A stretch of 32,488 nucleotides of DNA from Methylobrevis pamukkalensis (lineage in GTDB: Bacteria; Pseudomonadota; Alphaproteobacteria; Rhizobiales; Pleomorphomonadaceae). The DNA lies in the NCBI RefSeq assembly GCF_001720135.1, contig NZ_MCRJ01000037.1, forward strand, positions 1-32,488. The letters run 5' to 3'. Under the pieces are notes generated by a model, which searched no databases, had not been told where the DNA came from, and was given only the letters and a program-made list of their open reading frames with translations. Position numbers and translations under genes: made by a program. Shown piece after piece: positions 16,911 to 26,868 of the stretch; the first letter of the stretch is position 1, and each line of letters begins with the position of its first letter.

Positions 16911-19754
16911 CTACCCCAGCCGCGCCAGCGCCTCCGCCACCTTCACCCGCCGTTCGGCGTAACCCTCGCGCTTGTCGCGCTCGGCCTCCACCACCTCTTC
17001 CGGCGCCCGGGCGACGAAGCTCTCGTTGCCGAGCTTCTTGTCGATCCGGCCGATCTCGTCGTCGAGCTTGGCGAGTTCCTTGGCGAGGCGCGCGTTCTCG
17101 GCGGCGAGGTCGACGACGCCGGCGAGCGGCAGGCAGGCAGTGGCCTCGCCGATCACGATCTGCGCCGACTGGGCAGGCGCCACATCGGCGGTCGAGACCT
17201 CCGAGACGCGGGCGAGACGGCGGATCGCCGCCTCGTGGGTTGCCAGCCAACCGGTCGTCGCGGCATTGGCGCCGACGAGGACGAGCGGCACCTGGGTTGC
17301 CGGGGCGACGCCCATTTCGGCGCGCACGGAGCGGATCTCGTTGATCAGCGCGATCAGCCAGTTGATCTCGTCGGCGGCCGGCGAGGCGATCGCCTCGTGT
17401 TCCGGCCAGCGGGCCAGCACCAGCAGGCTCTCGCGCGCCGGGCCGGTCCGGCCGGTCTCCGCCCACAGCTCCTCGGTGATGAAGGGCATGAACGGATGGA
17501 GCAGCTTGAGGATCTCGTCGATCACGTGGGCGCAGGTGGCCTGGGTCTCGGCCTTCGCCGGCCCGTCCTCACCGGAGAGGATCGGCTTGGCAAGCTCCAG
17601 ATACCAGTCGCAGAAGCCGTTCCAGACGAAGGCGTAGGCCGCGCCCGCCGCATCGTTGAAGCGATAGGAGTCGAGCGCCTCGGTGATCGCGGCGCCGGCC
17701 TTGCCCACTTCGGCAAGGACCCAGCGATTGATCGTCTCAGACACCGCCGAGGGATCGAAGCCGGCGACGCGCGCGCAGCCGTTCATCTGCGAAAACCGCA
17801 CCGCGTTCCACAGCTTGGTGCCGAAGTTGCGGTAGCCGGCGACCCGAGCGGGCGCGAGCTTGATGTCGCGCCCCTGGGCGGCCATGGCCGTCAGCGTGAA
17901 GCGCAGCGCGTCGGCGCCGTATTCGTCGATCAGTTGCAGCGGATCGATGACGTTGCCCTTCGACTTCGACATCTTGGCGCCCTTCTCGTCGCGGACGAGG
18001 GCGTGGATGTAGACCGTGTGGAAGGGCTCGACCGGGTTGCCGTCCGCGTCCTTCATGAAGTGAAGGCCCATCATCATCATCCGGGCGACCCAGAAGAAGA
18101 TGATGTCGAAGCCGGTGATCAGCACGTCGGTCTGGTAGTAGCGGGCGAGTTCGGGCGTCTCCTCGGGCCAGCCGAGGGTCGAGAACGGCCACAGCGCCGA
18201 GGAGAACCACGTGTCGAGCACGTCCTCGTCGCGGCTGAGGAAGATCGCGCAGCGCTCCGGATCGTTGGCAAGCGCCCGCGCTTCCTCATCGGAGAACATG
18301 CCGGTCGTCACGTAGTGCGCCAGCGCCTCGCCGATCGCCTGTTCCTCGGTCTCGGCGACGAACACCTTGCCGTCCGGCCCGTACCAGGCCGGGATCTGAT
18401 GGCCCCACCACAGCTGGCGCGACACGCACCACGGCTGGATGTTCTCCATCCACTCGAAGTAGGTCTTCTCCCAGTTCTTCGGCACGAAATTCGTGCGGCC
18501 CTCGCGCACGGCAGCGATCGCGGGCTTGGCCAGTTCATGCGCGTCGACATACCACTGGTCGGTGAGGAACGGCTCGATCGGCACGCCGCCACGGTCGCCG
18601 TGGGGCACCATGTGGACGTGCGGCTCGATCGTCTCGAGCAGCCCCAGCGCCTCCATCATCTCGACGATCTTGCGGCGCGCGGCAAAGCGCTCCATGCCGT
18701 GCAGCGCCGCGGTCGTCGCGGCCAGTTCGTCGCTGACCGGCACGCCGGTGAGAAAATCCTCGTTGCCGTCGAGCACGATCCGCGCCTCGACGTCCATGAC
18801 GTTGATCTTTGGCAGGTCGTGCCGGCGGCCGACCTCGAAGTCGTTGAAATCATGGGCCGGGGTGATCTTCACCGCGCCGGTGCCCTTTTCGGGGTCGGAA
18901 TATTCGTCGGCGATGATCGGGATCAGCCGGCCGACCAGCGGCAGGCGCACCTTTGCCCCGGATTTCACCAGCGCGGAATAGCGCGGGTCGTCCGGATGCA
19001 CCGCAACCGCGCTGTCGCCGAGCATCGTTTCCGGGCGGGTGGTGGCGACGACGATGTAATCGCGCATCTCGTAGCCGGTCGGGTTGCCCTTCTCGTCCAG
19101 TCCGGTCGGGGCGGCATAGGTGGCGCCGTCCGCCAGCGGATAGCGGAAGTGCCACAGGTGGCCCTTCACCTCGGTCGGCACGACCTCGAGGTCCGAAATC
19201 GCCGTCAGCAGCTTCGGATCCCAGTTGACGAGGCGCTTGTCCTTGTAGATCAGCCCGTCGCGATAAAGCTGCACGAACACCTTGGCGACGGCCTTCGACA
19301 GACCCTCGTCCATGGTGAAGCGCTCGCGCGACCAGTCGCAGGAGGCGCCGAGCCGCTTCAGCTGGTTGACGATGGTGCCGCCCGATTCGGCCTTCCACTG
19401 CCAGACCTTGTCGATGAAGGCGGCGCGGCCGATGTCGCGGCGGCCGGGCTCCTTGCGCTCGGCCAGCTGGCGCTCCACCACCATCTGCGTCGCGATGCCG
19501 GCATGGTCGAGGCCCGGCTGCCACAGCACGTCGCGGCCGCGCATGCGCATCAGCCGCACCAGCACGTCCTGCAGCGTGTTGTTGAGCGCGTGGCCCATGT
19601 GCAGCGAGCCGGTGACGTTCGGCGGCGGGATCACGATCGTGAAGGTCTCGGCGCCTTCGTCCGCGCCGGCTCCCGCCTTGAAGGCGCCAGCCGCCTCCCA
19701 GGCCGCGGAGGTGCGGGGTTCCACGGAAGCGGCGTCGAATTTGGTGTCGAGCAT
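16911..19754 (-). CDS. valS: Valyl-tRNA synthetase
   Basis: A class Ia aminoacyl-tRNA synthetase that charges tRNA-Val, 947 residues, full length. The catalytic HIGH motif appears as HMGH at 52-55 within [18 protein letters not shown]. The KMSKS loop is at 594-598 in [14 protein letters not shown]. The editing (CP1) domain between them is present, as is the SWCISRQ-equivalent [17 protein letters not shown]. The anticodon-binding domain follows, and the C-terminal coiled coil that grips tRNA-Val is seen in [25 protein letters not shown]. The ATG at 19754 fits the family (MLDTKFD). It lies 123 bases downstream of popZ, an arrangement widely kept in alphaproteobacteria. No frameshift was seen in 2.8 kb. 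Confidence 0.98.
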   Translation of the reverse strand: MLDTKFDAASVEPRTSAAWEAAGAFKAGAGADEGAETFTIVIPPPNVTGSLHMGHALNNTLQDVLVRLMRMRGRDVLWQPGLDHAGIATQMVVERQLAERKEPGRRDIGRAAFIDKVWQWKAESGGTIVNQLKRLGASCDWSRERFTMDEGLSKAVAKVFVQLYRDGLIYKDKRLVNWDPKLLTAISDLEVVPTEVKGHLWHFRYPLADGATYAAPTGLDEKGNPTGYEMRDYIVVATTRPETMLGDSAVAVHPDDPRYSALVKSGAKVRLPLVGRLIPIIADEYSDPEKGTGAVKITPAHDFNDFEVGRRHDLPKINVMDVEARIVLDGNEDFLTGVPVSDELAATTAALHGMERFAARRKIVEMMEALGLLETIEPHVHMVPHGDRGGVPIEPFLTDQWYVDAHELAKPAIAAVREGRTNFVPKNWEKTYFEWMENIQPWCVSRQLWWGHQIPAWYGPDGKVFVAETEEQAIGEALAHYVTTGMFSDEEARALANDPERCAIFLSRDEDVLDTWFSSALWPFSTLGWPEETPELARYYQTDVLITGFDIIFFWVARMMMMGLHFMKDADGNPVEPFHTVYIHALVRDEKGAKMSKSKGNVIDPLQLIDEYGADALRFTLTAMAAQGRDIKLAPARVAGYRNFGTKLWNAVRFSQMNGCARVAGFDPSAVSETINRWVLAEVGKAGAAITEALDSYRFNDAAGAAYAFVWNGFCDWYLELAKPILSGEDGPAKAETQATCAHVIDEILKLLHPFMPFITEELWAETGRTGPARESLLVLARWPEHEAIASPAADEINWLIALINEIRSVRAEMGVAPATQVPLVLVGANAATTGWLATHEAAIRRLARVSEVSTADVAPAQSAQIVIGEATACLPLAGVVDLAAENARLAKELAKLDDEIGRIDKKLGNESFVARAPEEVVEAERDKREGYAERRVKVAEALARLG

Positions 19755-19877
19755 GTCGGGAGACTTCGGTCACGGGTGCGGGAAACGAGTGGCCTAGAAA
19801 GCCGAGGCGTTCCGCGAAGTCAACCGATTGGCGCGGGAGGCAGATCCGCCCGACCGGGATCGCCGCTGCCGTGCGCC

Positions 19878-20629
19878 TCACCGCCGGCGGGTGATGCGCT
19901 CGATCTCGGCGCGGACCATGTGCTCCACCATGGTCGGCAGGTTGTCGTCCAGCCACTGCTTCAGCATCGGCCGCAGCATGTCGGCGACGAGATCTTCCAG
20001 CGTGCGGGCGTTGTTGGTCAGCACCGTGTGCGCCAGCGAGCCGAAGGCGGCATTGACCGAGGCGTTGACCGCGTCGGAGATCAGCGGGTCGATGCCCGCC
20101 GGTTTTGCCGCGGAAAAGGATGGTGGCGGCATGAAGGGCGGCATCAGCGGTTCGGGATCGAGATCCGGCAGCACGGGCGCCGACGCAACGCTGAACGGCT
20201 CCTCCTCGGGCTCGGGGAGGACCGGCTCGTCGAAGGGGCTGGCATCGTCCTCGACGAAGGTGATGTCGTCTTCCTCGGGCGCGAGGCCCTCGACGATGCC
20301 CATGTCGTCGAAGCCGGCGAAGTCGTCGCCCATCATGCCGTCGTCGACGGCAAGATCGCTCGTCAGATCGAGCACGTCCGCGCTGTCGTCGGGCGCCTCG
20401 TCCGGCACGCCGCTCTCTTCGGCAAACAGCCGGTCGAGATCATCTCGGAAATCGTTTCCTCGGGATCGGGGGCCGGTGCGGGCTTTGCCGCCGCGGCCAC
20501 CTTCGGCGCGGCAGGAGCCGGCGCCTCGGCAACGGGCGGCGCGGACGTGGATTCGTCGGAGATGATCCGCCGGATCGACGCCAGGATTTCCTCCATCGAG
20601 GGTTCCTGGGAGCTGCTCGCTTTCGCCAT
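19878..20629 (-). CDS. popZ: Polar organizing protein PopZ (DUF2497 family), one frameshift
   Basis: PopZ self-assembles at cell poles, tethers the ParB-parS origin complex and recruits cell-cycle factors in alphaproteobacteria. The N-terminal client-binding helix is recognisable (SMEEILASIRRIISDE). A Pro/Ala then very acidic, disordered middle follows (DDGMMGDDFAGFDD, PEEDDITFVEDD, LPEPEEEPF). The conserved C-terminal helices for oligomerisation come last (IDPLISDAVNASVNAAFGSL, LEDLVADMLRPMLKQWLDDNLP, MVEHMVRAEIERITRR). The frame breaks near 20444: GAGATGATC should read GAGGATGATC, giving EETISEDDLDRLFAEE. The restored length is 753 nt, 250 residues. The start at 20629 (MAKASSSQ) has AAGGGG 11 bases upstream; an earlier in-frame start at 20665 is less likely. 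A TATACT hexamer on the minus strand at 20726-20731 may be its -10 box. Confidence 0.88.
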
Positions 20630-20840
20630 CACCGATTGCCCCTTGGCGCCGAAGGCCACGCACACGCCCGCCGCATCCGGCGCGCGGCGACCGGCCGCCT
20701 GATTCGCTGCCTGATCGCACCTCGAAGTATAGGTCGCCGGGAAGCGCGGGCGAAACGCCCTGCCCGTTCAATGGGCGATTATCCCCGCCTCATGTCGTTG
20801 CGGATGAGAGATCGAACGCCGCCGGCCGCGTCAGCGCCCG

Positions 20841-22205
20841 TCAGCGCCCGTCTGGGGTCCGCAGTCCGCCCCACTTGTCGCGCACCTGCTTGTAGTGGAC
20901 CTCGGGACGGTAGGTCGCGATCTTCAGCTTGAGTTCGGTCGAGGACAGGCGGCCGATCGTCGCCAGCACCGTGTAGCCGGCGACGATCACGTCGCGGGCG
21001 GCCTGGACCTGGGTCACCTGCGCGTTGACGAGGTCGGTCTGGGCGTTGAGGACGTCGAGCGTGGTGCGCTGGCCGACCCGCTGCTCCTCCAGAACACCGT
21101 CGAGCGCCAGCTGCGACGCCTCGATCTGCGACCGTGCGGCAACGGTCTGCGCCTTGGCCGCCTCCAGCGCGCCCCAGGCGGAAATCAGCGCGGCCTGCAC
21201 CTGGTCGCGGGTGACGTCGACCTGGATCCTGGCCTGGCCGAGGGTTTCCTTGGCCTGCCGCACGCCCGAATGAACGGCCCCGCCCTCGTAGAGCGGAATC
21301 GTGATCTGGCCGACGATCGAGGCATTGTTGCCGGTGTCGGTGGAGGTGTTGCCGCCGGCCCAGGTGCGGTCGATGTTCGCCTCGAGCGAGACCGACGGCA
21401 GCAGTTCGCCCTCGACGATCTTGACGTTGTAGGCGGCGACATCGGCGGAATGGACGGCGGAGAGGATCGCCGGATGATCCTTGCGCGAGAGCGTCACCGC
21501 CCGCTCGAAGGACTTCGGCAGCATGCCGTCGATCGGCTTGCCGGGGGTCAGCTTCGACGGCGCGCGGCCGAACACCTGCTTGTAGGCGCCCTCGTCGGTC
21601 ATCACGTTCGCCTCGGCCAAGGCGAGGCTGGACGAGGCGGCGGCCAGCGCGGCATTGGCCTGCGCCACGTCGGTGCGGGTGCCCTCGCCCACGCTGAAGC
21701 GGTCGTTCGCGGCCCGCACCTGCTCGTTGAGGAAGGCCAGGTTGGCCTTGCGCAGGTCCACGATCGCCCGGTCGCGGATCAGGTTCATGTAGGCCTCGAC
21801 GCCGTCGAGCAGCACGTTCTGTTCGGTGTTGCGCAGCGATTCGCGGCTGGCGCGCACCGACGCCTCGGCGGCGTTGACCGAATTCTCGGTGCGAAAGCCC
21901 CGGAAGATCGGCTGCGTCAGCGTCAGGCCGGTGCGGGCGATGCGCGAATGGTCGCCGAAGTTGGAATCGAACGTGCCGGTGGCGAAGGCGCTGACGGTGG
22001 GCCGGTAGCCGGCAAGCGCCTGCGGGACATCCTCGTCGGTGGCGCGGGTGCCGGCGCGCGCGGCGTTGAGCGTCGGATTGTTGGCATAGGCCAGCGCCAG
22101 CGCCTCGGTCAGCGTTTCGGCCGAGAGGGCGACAGGCGACATGGAAACGACGACGACGACCGCGGCGAGAGCCCGTGAAAGAATCGAATTCCGTCTGCGC
22201 AGCAC
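20841..22205 (-). CDS. tolC: TolC-family outer-membrane channel protein
   Basis: A 454-residue TolC-type outer-membrane efflux/secretion channel. It starts at GTG 22205 with AAGGGG six bases upstream; the frame extends to 22343, but that part is not convincing. A signal peptide ends near ALS-AET (residues 28-29). The mature chain begins with TLTEALALAYANNPTLNAARAGT and has the two OEP repeats: helix-rich stretches such as QNVLLDGVEAYMNLIRDRAIVDL and the second-half equivalent EEQRVGQRTTLDVLNAQTDLVNAQ, with SVGEGTRTDVAQANA matching the latter. The two-fold pattern and length are normal for the family. It may serve type I secretion or RND/MFS efflux; no pump genes lie nearby. It follows the pcm-like gene on the same strand but has its own 322-base upstream region. 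Confidence 0.92.
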   Translation of the reverse strand: MLRRRNSILSRALAAVVVVVSMSPVALSAETLTEALALAYANNPTLNAARAGTRATDEDVPQALAGYRPTVSAFATGTFDSNFGDHSRIARTGLTLTQPIFRGFRTENSVNAAEASVRASRESLRNTEQNVLLDGVEAYMNLIRDRAIVDLRKANLAFLNEQVRAANDRFSVGEGTRTDVAQANAALAAASSSLALAEANVMTDEGAYKQVFGRAPSKLTPGKPIDGMLPKSFERAVTLSRKDHPAILSAVHSADVAAYNVKIVEGELLPSVSLEANIDRTWAGGNTSTDTGNNASIVGQITIPLYEGGAVHSGVRQAKETLGQARIQVDVTRDQVQAALISAWGALEAAKAQTVAARSQIEASQLALDGVLEEQRVGQRTTLDVLNAQTDLVNAQVTQVQAARDVIVAGYTVLATIGRLSSTELKLKIATYRPEVHYKQVRDKWGGLRTPDGR

Positions 22206-22527
22206 GTCTGGCCCCTTCGCATCGCCGTGGTTGCTTCCGCCGGCCGGAACACGGACCGGCTGGGCGGGGGCGTTATGGCGAACCGCCGCGACGACCCGAC
22301 ATCGCCGGCGACTCAGCGAGTGTAGCCGCTTTGGATCGCTCACGGCATGAGGGATTTACGTTTCGTGAACAAACCGGGGCAAGTGCGGCGCGCCGGCCAC
22401 AGGCATCCGATGCGGCACGTGACGGCCGATCATGCAGCGATCGGTCGTGCCCCGCATGCAATCGGGCCGAAGCGGACGCCCGCTCCGACCCGACAAGGAT
22501 CCGGTCTCTGGTGCCGAAGGGCTGGAA
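22206..22527. promoter_or_regulatory. Region between pcm-like gene and tolC, containing a hairpin and likely tolC promoter
   Basis: 322 bases without a gene. It holds the 14-bp hairpin at 22462-22493 (listed separately) and a second imperfect stem around GCCGATC/GATCGGT at about 22423-22444. A possible sigma-70-like pair on the minus strand is TTGCCC, 18 bases, TAAATC, near 22352-22381, about 150 bases upstream of the tolC start. The promoter is tentative. Confidence 0.3.
22462..22493 (-). terminator. 14-bp hairpin downstream of the pcm-like gene
   Basis: On the minus strand the arms pair over 14 bases around a GCGT loop, with two G-U wobbles. The plus-strand RNA would have two A-C mismatches instead, so the fold favours the minus-strand transcript coming from pcm. 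It starts 34 bases after the corrected pcm stop. TTGC follows rather than a U-run, so it may be a weak or Rho-assisted terminator or a 3' stabiliser. Confidence 0.5.
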
Positions 22528-23183
22528 TCAGAAGACGAAGGCGGCCTCGCGCTCGAAGCCCGGCAGCACGTCGCGCCGGCATTCATCACGATGCGGCCGC
22601 CGAGATCGTCGCCGGTGCGCACGTAGAGCATGCCCTTGGCCGACTGGCCCCGCCCCTCGATGACCACGAGACGGCCGCCGTCCTTGAGCTGCTCGCCGAT
22701 CGTGTCGGGAAGAACATCGACGGCGCCCTCGATCATGATCACGTCATAGGGACCCTCGCCGGCAAGGCCGTCGACCAGTTGCCCCTGCACGACCGCGACA
22801 TTGTCGATGCCGAGATCGAGCAGCGTCTTGCTGGCAAGATCGACCAGCGCCGGATCCTGCTCGACCGCCACGACCGAACTGGCCAGCTTCGCGATCACGG
22901 CGCTCGAATAGCCCGAGGCGCAGCCGAGATCGAGGACGACGTCGGTCGGCTGGATGTCGGCGGCCTGCACCATCATCGCGAAGGTGCGCGGCGGCAGCAT
23001 GCTGCGGGCCTCGCCGGCGACCTTGAGCGCCATGTCGGTGTAGGCGAGCGGCTTGCGCGCGGGCGGCACGAACACCTCGCGCGGGATTTCCAGCATCGCC
23101 GAAATGATGCGGTAGTCGGTCACGTCGCTGGGCCGGACCTGGCCGTCCACCATCTTGGTCCGGGCATTGGCAAAATCGACCAT
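22528..23183 (-). CDS. Protein-L-isoaspartate O-methyltransferase-like SAM enzyme, frameshift near the 3' end
   Basis: A PCMT-family methyltransferase. Genuine Pcm repairs isoaspartyl residues; this rhizobial subfamily, next to tolC, is of uncertain substrate. The N-terminus is VDFANARTKMVDGQVRPSDVTD. The catalytic-loop segment is KPLAYTDMALKVAGEARSMLPPRTFAMM, where classical Pcm has a more typical Ser/Thr-rich active-site motif. SAM motif I is VLDLGCASGYSSAVIAKL, and DVIMIEGAVDVLPDTI follows. Near 22569 one base is missing (GACGTGCTG for GACGGTGCTG). With it restored the end reads AGATVLPGFEREAAFVF and stops at 22528, 218 residues; without it the chain runs on with unlikely sequence to 22356. 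ATG 23183 has AGGAAAGGGA nine bases upstream and is preferred over the TTG at 23189. Confidence 0.83.
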
Positions 23184-23464
23184 GCGCAAGCATCCCTTTC
23201 CTGGCTCGGGTCCCGTATCGGCCCGGCGCTGGCGAAACGGCCGTGGCCATGCGCCCCTGCCGCCGAATTCGTCTCATTCCAATATCCGCCACCACCGGGA
23301 CTGACAAGTCCGCGCGACCCCGCCCGTGATACACGCCGCCGCCCGCTTCATCATTCCTCAACGGGTGTGTGGCATGTTCTCTCCGTCGCGCCTGATTGGC
23401 AGTTGAGCCTCCTCCGGCTCTCTGCTAATGGAGGCGGCATCGAACGGGATAACCGTTCGCGTGA

Positions 23465-23538
23465 GGCCACGTGGCGGAGTGGTTACGCTACGGATTGCAA
23501 ATCCGTCTACGGGGGTTCGATTCCCTCCGTGGCCTCCA
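23465..23538 (+). tRNA. tRNA-Cys (anticodon GCA)
   Basis: A 74-nt cloverleaf with CCA encoded. The acceptor stem is GGCCACG (23465-23471) with CGTGGCC (23528-23534), discriminator T. The anticodon arm is ACGGA-TTGCAAA-TCCGT with GCA in the loop. The T arm is GGGGG-TTCGATT-CCCTC. The U73 discriminator is the known identity element of tRNA-Cys. No integrase or repeat of the tRNA 3' end was seen nearby. Confidence 0.97.
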
Positions 23539-23670
23539 AAATCTTCCGATCTTTGCAAAATCTACCGGCAGGAGCGCCTGATCGTGCATCGGTCATGCGC
23601 GCACCGCGCATGGATTCCGGCGGGTCCGCCGGGCTCTGCATCCGCAATCCGTGCACCGGCGGGAAAAGCT

Positions 23671-23693
23671 GTTTGCCCTGCCCGCCGGCAAAC
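23671..23693 (-). terminator. Candidate terminator of the proXWV operon
   Basis: On the minus strand GTTTGCC pairs with GGCAAAC around a 9-base loop, followed by AGCTTTTCC. It begins 9 bases after the proV stop (23703). The stem is short and the T-run only four bases, but the position and order (stem then T-run on the coding strand) fit an intrinsic terminator. Confidence 0.5.
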
Positions 23694-23702
23694 ATTCTGC
23701 TG

Positions 23703-24749
23703 TCAGCGGGCGTCCGGGAACATCGCGGCCAGCACCTCGCGCATGGTGATGCGGCCGATCGGGCGGCCGGCGGCGTCGACGACGGTGACGGCGTCGGTGG
23801 CGTGGACCTTCATCGCATGCGCCGCCGCCTCGATCATCGCATCAGCCGGCACGGTGGGGGCCGCCTCGGCGCTTTCGCCCACGAGCGGAACCATCGCCGA
23901 ATCGACCCGCACCACCCGGCCGCGGTTCACCTCCTTCACGAAGCTTTCGATGTAGTCGTCGGCCGGGCGCAGCACGATGTCCTGGCTGGTGCCCTGCTGC
24001 ACCACCTCGCCGTCGCGCAGGATGGCGATCCGGTCGCCGAGGCGCAGGGCCTCGTCGAGATCGTGGGTGATGAACACCACGGTCTTGCGGATCTCCTTCT
24101 GGATGTCGAGCAGCACGGTCTGCATGTCGACGCGGATCAGCGGATCGAGCGCCGAATAAGCCTCGTCCATCAGCAGGATCGGCGCGTCGTTGGTGAGCGC
24201 GCGGGCAAGGCCGACTCGCTGCTGCATGCCGCCGGACAGCTGGTTGGGAAAGCGGTCCTCGAAGCCCTTGAGGCCGACGCGCTCGATCCAGCGCATCGCC
24301 GCGTCCACCTGCTTGGCACGCGGCAGGCCCTGCACCTCGAGGCCGTAGACGGTGTTGTCGAGCACGTTGCGATGCGGCAGCAGGGCGAATTTCTGGAACA
24401 CCATCGCGGTCTGGTGGCGCCGGAAGTCGCGCAGGTCCCTAGCCGACATCTTCACCACATCGGTGCCGCCGACCAGAACCTCGCCGGCGGTCGGATCGAT
24501 CAGCCGGTTGATGTGGCGGATCAGGGTCGACTTGCCGGAGCCCGACAGGCCCATGATCACCTGGATCGCGCCGGCCGGCATCTCGATGTTGATGTTGCGC
24601 AGGCCGAGCACATGCTGGTGCTTCTCGTTGAGCTCGGCCTTGGTCATGCCGTTGCGCACGGCCTCGACATGGCGCTGCGGCGCCGTGCCGAAGATCTTGT
24701 AGAGATTGCGGATTTCCAGGCCGAGGCCCGTGGTCGCCGGCTCAGCCAT
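23703..24749 (-). CDS. proV: Glycine betaine/choline ABC transporter ATP-binding protein
   Basis: The ATPase of a ProU/OpuA/Cho-type importer, 348 residues. It shows the family-specific N-terminal part ([11 protein letters not shown]), then [17 protein letters not shown], Walker [10 protein letters not shown] (67-75), Q-loop [17 protein letters not shown], signature LSGGMQQR, Walker [14 protein letters not shown] and the H-loop FITHDLDEA. The C-terminal region (from about 275) is CBS-like, ending [24 protein letters not shown], as in osmoregulated OpuA/ProV proteins, where CBS pairs sense ionic strength or nucleotides. Only one CBS-like repeat is clear. ATG 24749 is favoured; it overlaps the permease stop by 8 bases. 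The substrate could be glycine betaine, choline or proline betaine. Confidence 0.93.
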   Translation of the reverse strand: MAEPATTGLGLEIRNLYKIFGTAPQRHVEAVRNGMTKAELNEKHQHVLGLRNINIEMPAGAIQVIMGLSGSGKSTLIRHINRLIDPTAGEVLVGGTDVVKMSARDLRDFRRHQTAMVFQKFALLPHRNVLDNTVYGLEVQGLPRAKQVDAAMRWIERVGLKGFEDRFPNQLSGGMQQRVGLARALTNDAPILLMDEAYSALDPLIRVDMQTVLLDIQKEIRKTVVFITHDLDEALRLGDRIAILRDGEVVQQGTSQDIVLRPADDYIESFVKEVNRGRVVRVDSAMVPLVGESAEAAPTVPADAMIEAAAHAMKVHATDAVTVVDAAGRPIGRITMREVLAAMFPDAR

Positions 24750-25628
24750 GGGAAATCTCGCGATATTTCTGGAGCCGCCGGCCATAGGCCTGGCTGACGC
24801 GGTCGAAGATGATGGCGATGCCGACGATGGCAAGACCGTTGAACAGGCCGAGGGTGAAATACTGGTTGGAGATCGCCTTCAGCACCGGCTGGCCGAGCCC
24901 CTGCACGCCGATCATCGCCGCGATCACCACCATGGCCAGCGCCATCATGATCGTCTGGTTGATGCCCGCCATGATGTTGGGCAGCGCCAGCGGCAGCTGG
25001 ACCTTGACCAGCTTCTGCCACGACGACGAGCCGAAGGCATCGGCGGCCTCCAGCACGTCGCGGTCGACGAGGCGGATGCCGAGGTCCGTCAGCCGGATGA
25101 TCGGAGGCAGCGCGTAGACCACCACGCGATCAGGCCCGGCACCTTGCCGATGCCGAGCAGCATCACCACCGGAATGAGATAGACGAAGCTCGGCATCGTC
25201 TGCATCACGTCGAGTACCGGATTGACCAGCCCGCGCAGCCGGTCGGAGCGCGACATGGCGATGCCGAGCGGCAGGCCGACCACGATGGCGATCACCGTGC
25301 ACACGAAGATCATCGAGATGGTCTTCATCGTGTCGTCCCACATGCCGAAATAGCCGATCAGCAGCAGGGTGACGGCAGCGCCGGCCACGATCTTCAGGCT
25401 GCGGCTGGCGACCCAGGCCACGGCGAGGATCAGCAGCAGCACGACCGGCCATGGCGTGCGCGTCATGAAGCGCTCGCTGTGGATCAGAAACACCTGCAGC
25501 GGCTCGAAGATGGCCTCGATCCCGTCGCCATAGGCGCGGGTGAAGGCCCGGAAGCCCTCGTCGATCGCCTTCTTGAGCGCGGTGAGGCTCGTGTCGTCCA
25601 TATGCGGAAACGACGTCAGCCATTCCAT
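24742..25628 (-). CDS. proW: Glycine betaine/choline ABC transporter permease, one frameshift
   Basis: The membrane channel of the importer. It starts at ATG 25628 ([12 protein letters not shown]). An amphipathic N-terminal part is followed by [20 protein letters not shown] and several helices. The BPD-transporter core includes [29 protein letters not shown] and the ATPase-contact (EAA-like) loop [30 protein letters not shown], then [22 protein letters not shown]. The frame breaks near 25125: ATCGCGTGGTGG should read ATCGCGGTGGTGG, giving [17 protein letters not shown]. The restored length is 888 nt, 295 residues. The gene overlaps proV and lies 238 bases from proX, a gap rich in hairpins. 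The break is probably a sequence error, since everything downstream is conserved. Confidence 0.9.
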
Positions 25629-25699
25629 CGATCTGTTCCCCTCGATCGGCCGGCGATCTCGTCCTCGCCGGATGGGTCCGGTGGTCCGGGCAGGCGTCC

Positions 25700-25725
25700 G
25701 GGCGGTCCGTTTGCACGGGCCGCCC
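25700..25725 (-). promoter_or_regulatory. Strong hairpin between proX and proW
   Basis: Arms of 11 bases (25700-25710 and 25715-25725) pair around a TTGC/GCAA loop with a single imperfect pair. No T-run follows. A hairpin between the binding-protein gene and the permease gene is a usual way to protect upstream mRNA and keep the binding protein in excess. Further stems lie nearby: GCGTCCC/GGGACGC at 25767-25782 and GCCGGATCCGGC at about 25809-25820. Confidence 0.5.
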
Positions 25726-25866
25726 GAAACCTTCCGAAGCGATGCGCGGGGTGCGGGGCCGCCACGGCGTCCCCCGGGACGCGCGGATCGACCTGATGAA
25801 AGCGTCAGGCCGGATCCGGCGCAAGGCGCAGGACCGTCATGGTCCCGCGCCCGTCGTTCGGTCCGA

Positions 25867-26868
25867 TCAGAGCGAGGCCTTGATCTTCTCGGCCGCCTCG
25901 GGCGAGACCCAGGCGGTCCAGACGTCGGCATTCTCGGTGAGGAAGTGCTTGGCACCGGCCTCGCCAGTCGCCTGGTTGTCGGTCATCCAGGCCATCAGCT
26001 TGTTGACCGTGTCGTTGCCCCAGGAGCGCTTGGAGAGATAGTCCATCACTTCCGGGCCGGCGCGGTCGGCGAACGACTTGGTGACGATCGTGGCGACCTT
26101 GTCCTTCGGCCAGTCGTTCTTCTTCGGGTCGGCGCAGTCGGCCACGGTGTTGCAGCGCTTCCACTCGGCCGGGTCGGCCGGGACGCCGTGCTCCAGCTTG
26201 ACCATCTCGTATTTGCCGAGCAGCGCGGTCGGCGCCCAATAGTAGCCGACCCAGCCTTCCTTGCGCTCGAAGGCCTTGGCGATCGAGCCGTCGAGGCCGG
26301 CGGACGAGCCGCTGTCGAGCAGGGTGAAGCCGGCGGCTTCCGCGCCATAGGCCTTGTAGAGCTGCGAGGTGACGACCGTGCCGCCCCAGCCCTGCGGGCC
26401 GTTGACGATGGTGCCCTTGGAGGCATCTTCCGGATCGGGGAACAGCTCGGGATGCTTCAGCACGTCGTCGATCGTCTTGATGTCCGGATGGGCGTCGACG
26501 ATGTATTTCGGCACCCACCAGCCCTGCACGCCGCCGTCGGACAGCGCATCGCCGGTGACGACGAGCTTGCCCTCCTCGACGCCGCGGTTGACGACCTCCG
26601 GCAGCAGGTCGACCCAGCCTTCCGGCGCGATGTCCGGCTGGCCCTTCTCGACCATGGAGGTGATGGTCGGCACGGTGTCGCCGACGGTGACCTCGGCCTC
26701 GCAGCCGTAGCCTTCCTCGAGGATGATCTTGTCGAGGGCGGAGAGGACCTCCGCGCTCTGCCAGTTCATGCTGGCGATGGTGACGCTGCCGCATTCGGCG
26801 GCGACGGCGGCGGGCGCGAAGGCAAGAGCCGCGCCGATGAGACAGGTGGAGGCGAGCAAGGATTTCAT
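25867..26868 (-). CDS. proX: Glycine betaine/proline-type substrate-binding protein
   Basis: A 333-residue OpuAC-family periplasmic binding protein. The signal peptide covers about residues 1-23 (LLASTCLIGAALAFAPAAVA). The mature chain starts ECGSVTIASMNWQSAEVLSAL. Aromatic residues likely to form the quaternary-ammonium box are seen in IAPEGWVDLLP, GGVQGWWVPKYIV, GPQGWGGTVV and KEGWVGYYWAPTALLGKY. Cysteines at ECGS, GYGCEAE and RCNTVADCAD may form disulfides. The C-terminal part (YLSKRSWGNDTVNKLMAWMTDNQ) is typical. ATG 26868 has GGGGA eight bases upstream. It is the first gene of proXWV, so its promoter should lie in 26869-27204, where a perfect palindrome was found. Binding to glycine betaine rather than choline is a guess from overall resemblance. 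Confidence 0.9.
   Translation of the reverse strand: MKSLLASTCLIGAALAFAPAAVAAECGSVTIASMNWQSAEVLSALDKIILEEGYGCEAEVTVGDTVPTITSMVEKGQPDIAPEGWVDLLPEVVNRGVEEGKLVVTGDALSDGGVQGWWVPKYIVDAHPDIKTIDDVLKHPELFPDPEDASKGTIVNGPQGWGGTVVTSQLYKAYGAEAAGFTLLDSGSSAGLDGSIAKAFERKEGWVGYYWAPTALLGKYEMVKLEHGVPADPAEWKRCNTVADCADPKKNDWPKDKVATIVTKSFADRAGPEVMDYLSKRSWGNDTVNKLMAWMTDNQATGEAGAKHFLTENADVWTAWVSPEAAEKIKASL

Noticed and set aside
17235..20702. A 3.4-kb open frame on the + strand (1155 codons) antisense to valS and popZ
   Set aside because: Its translation is low-complexity and rich in Arg, Gly, Asp, His and Val, as expected for the complement of high-GC coding sequence. The opposite strand encodes clear ValS and PopZ.
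22347..24797. A long + strand open frame (816 codons) across pcm, tRNA-Cys and proV
   Set aside because: It runs through a tRNA gene and antisense to recognised genes, with no ribosome site or family match.
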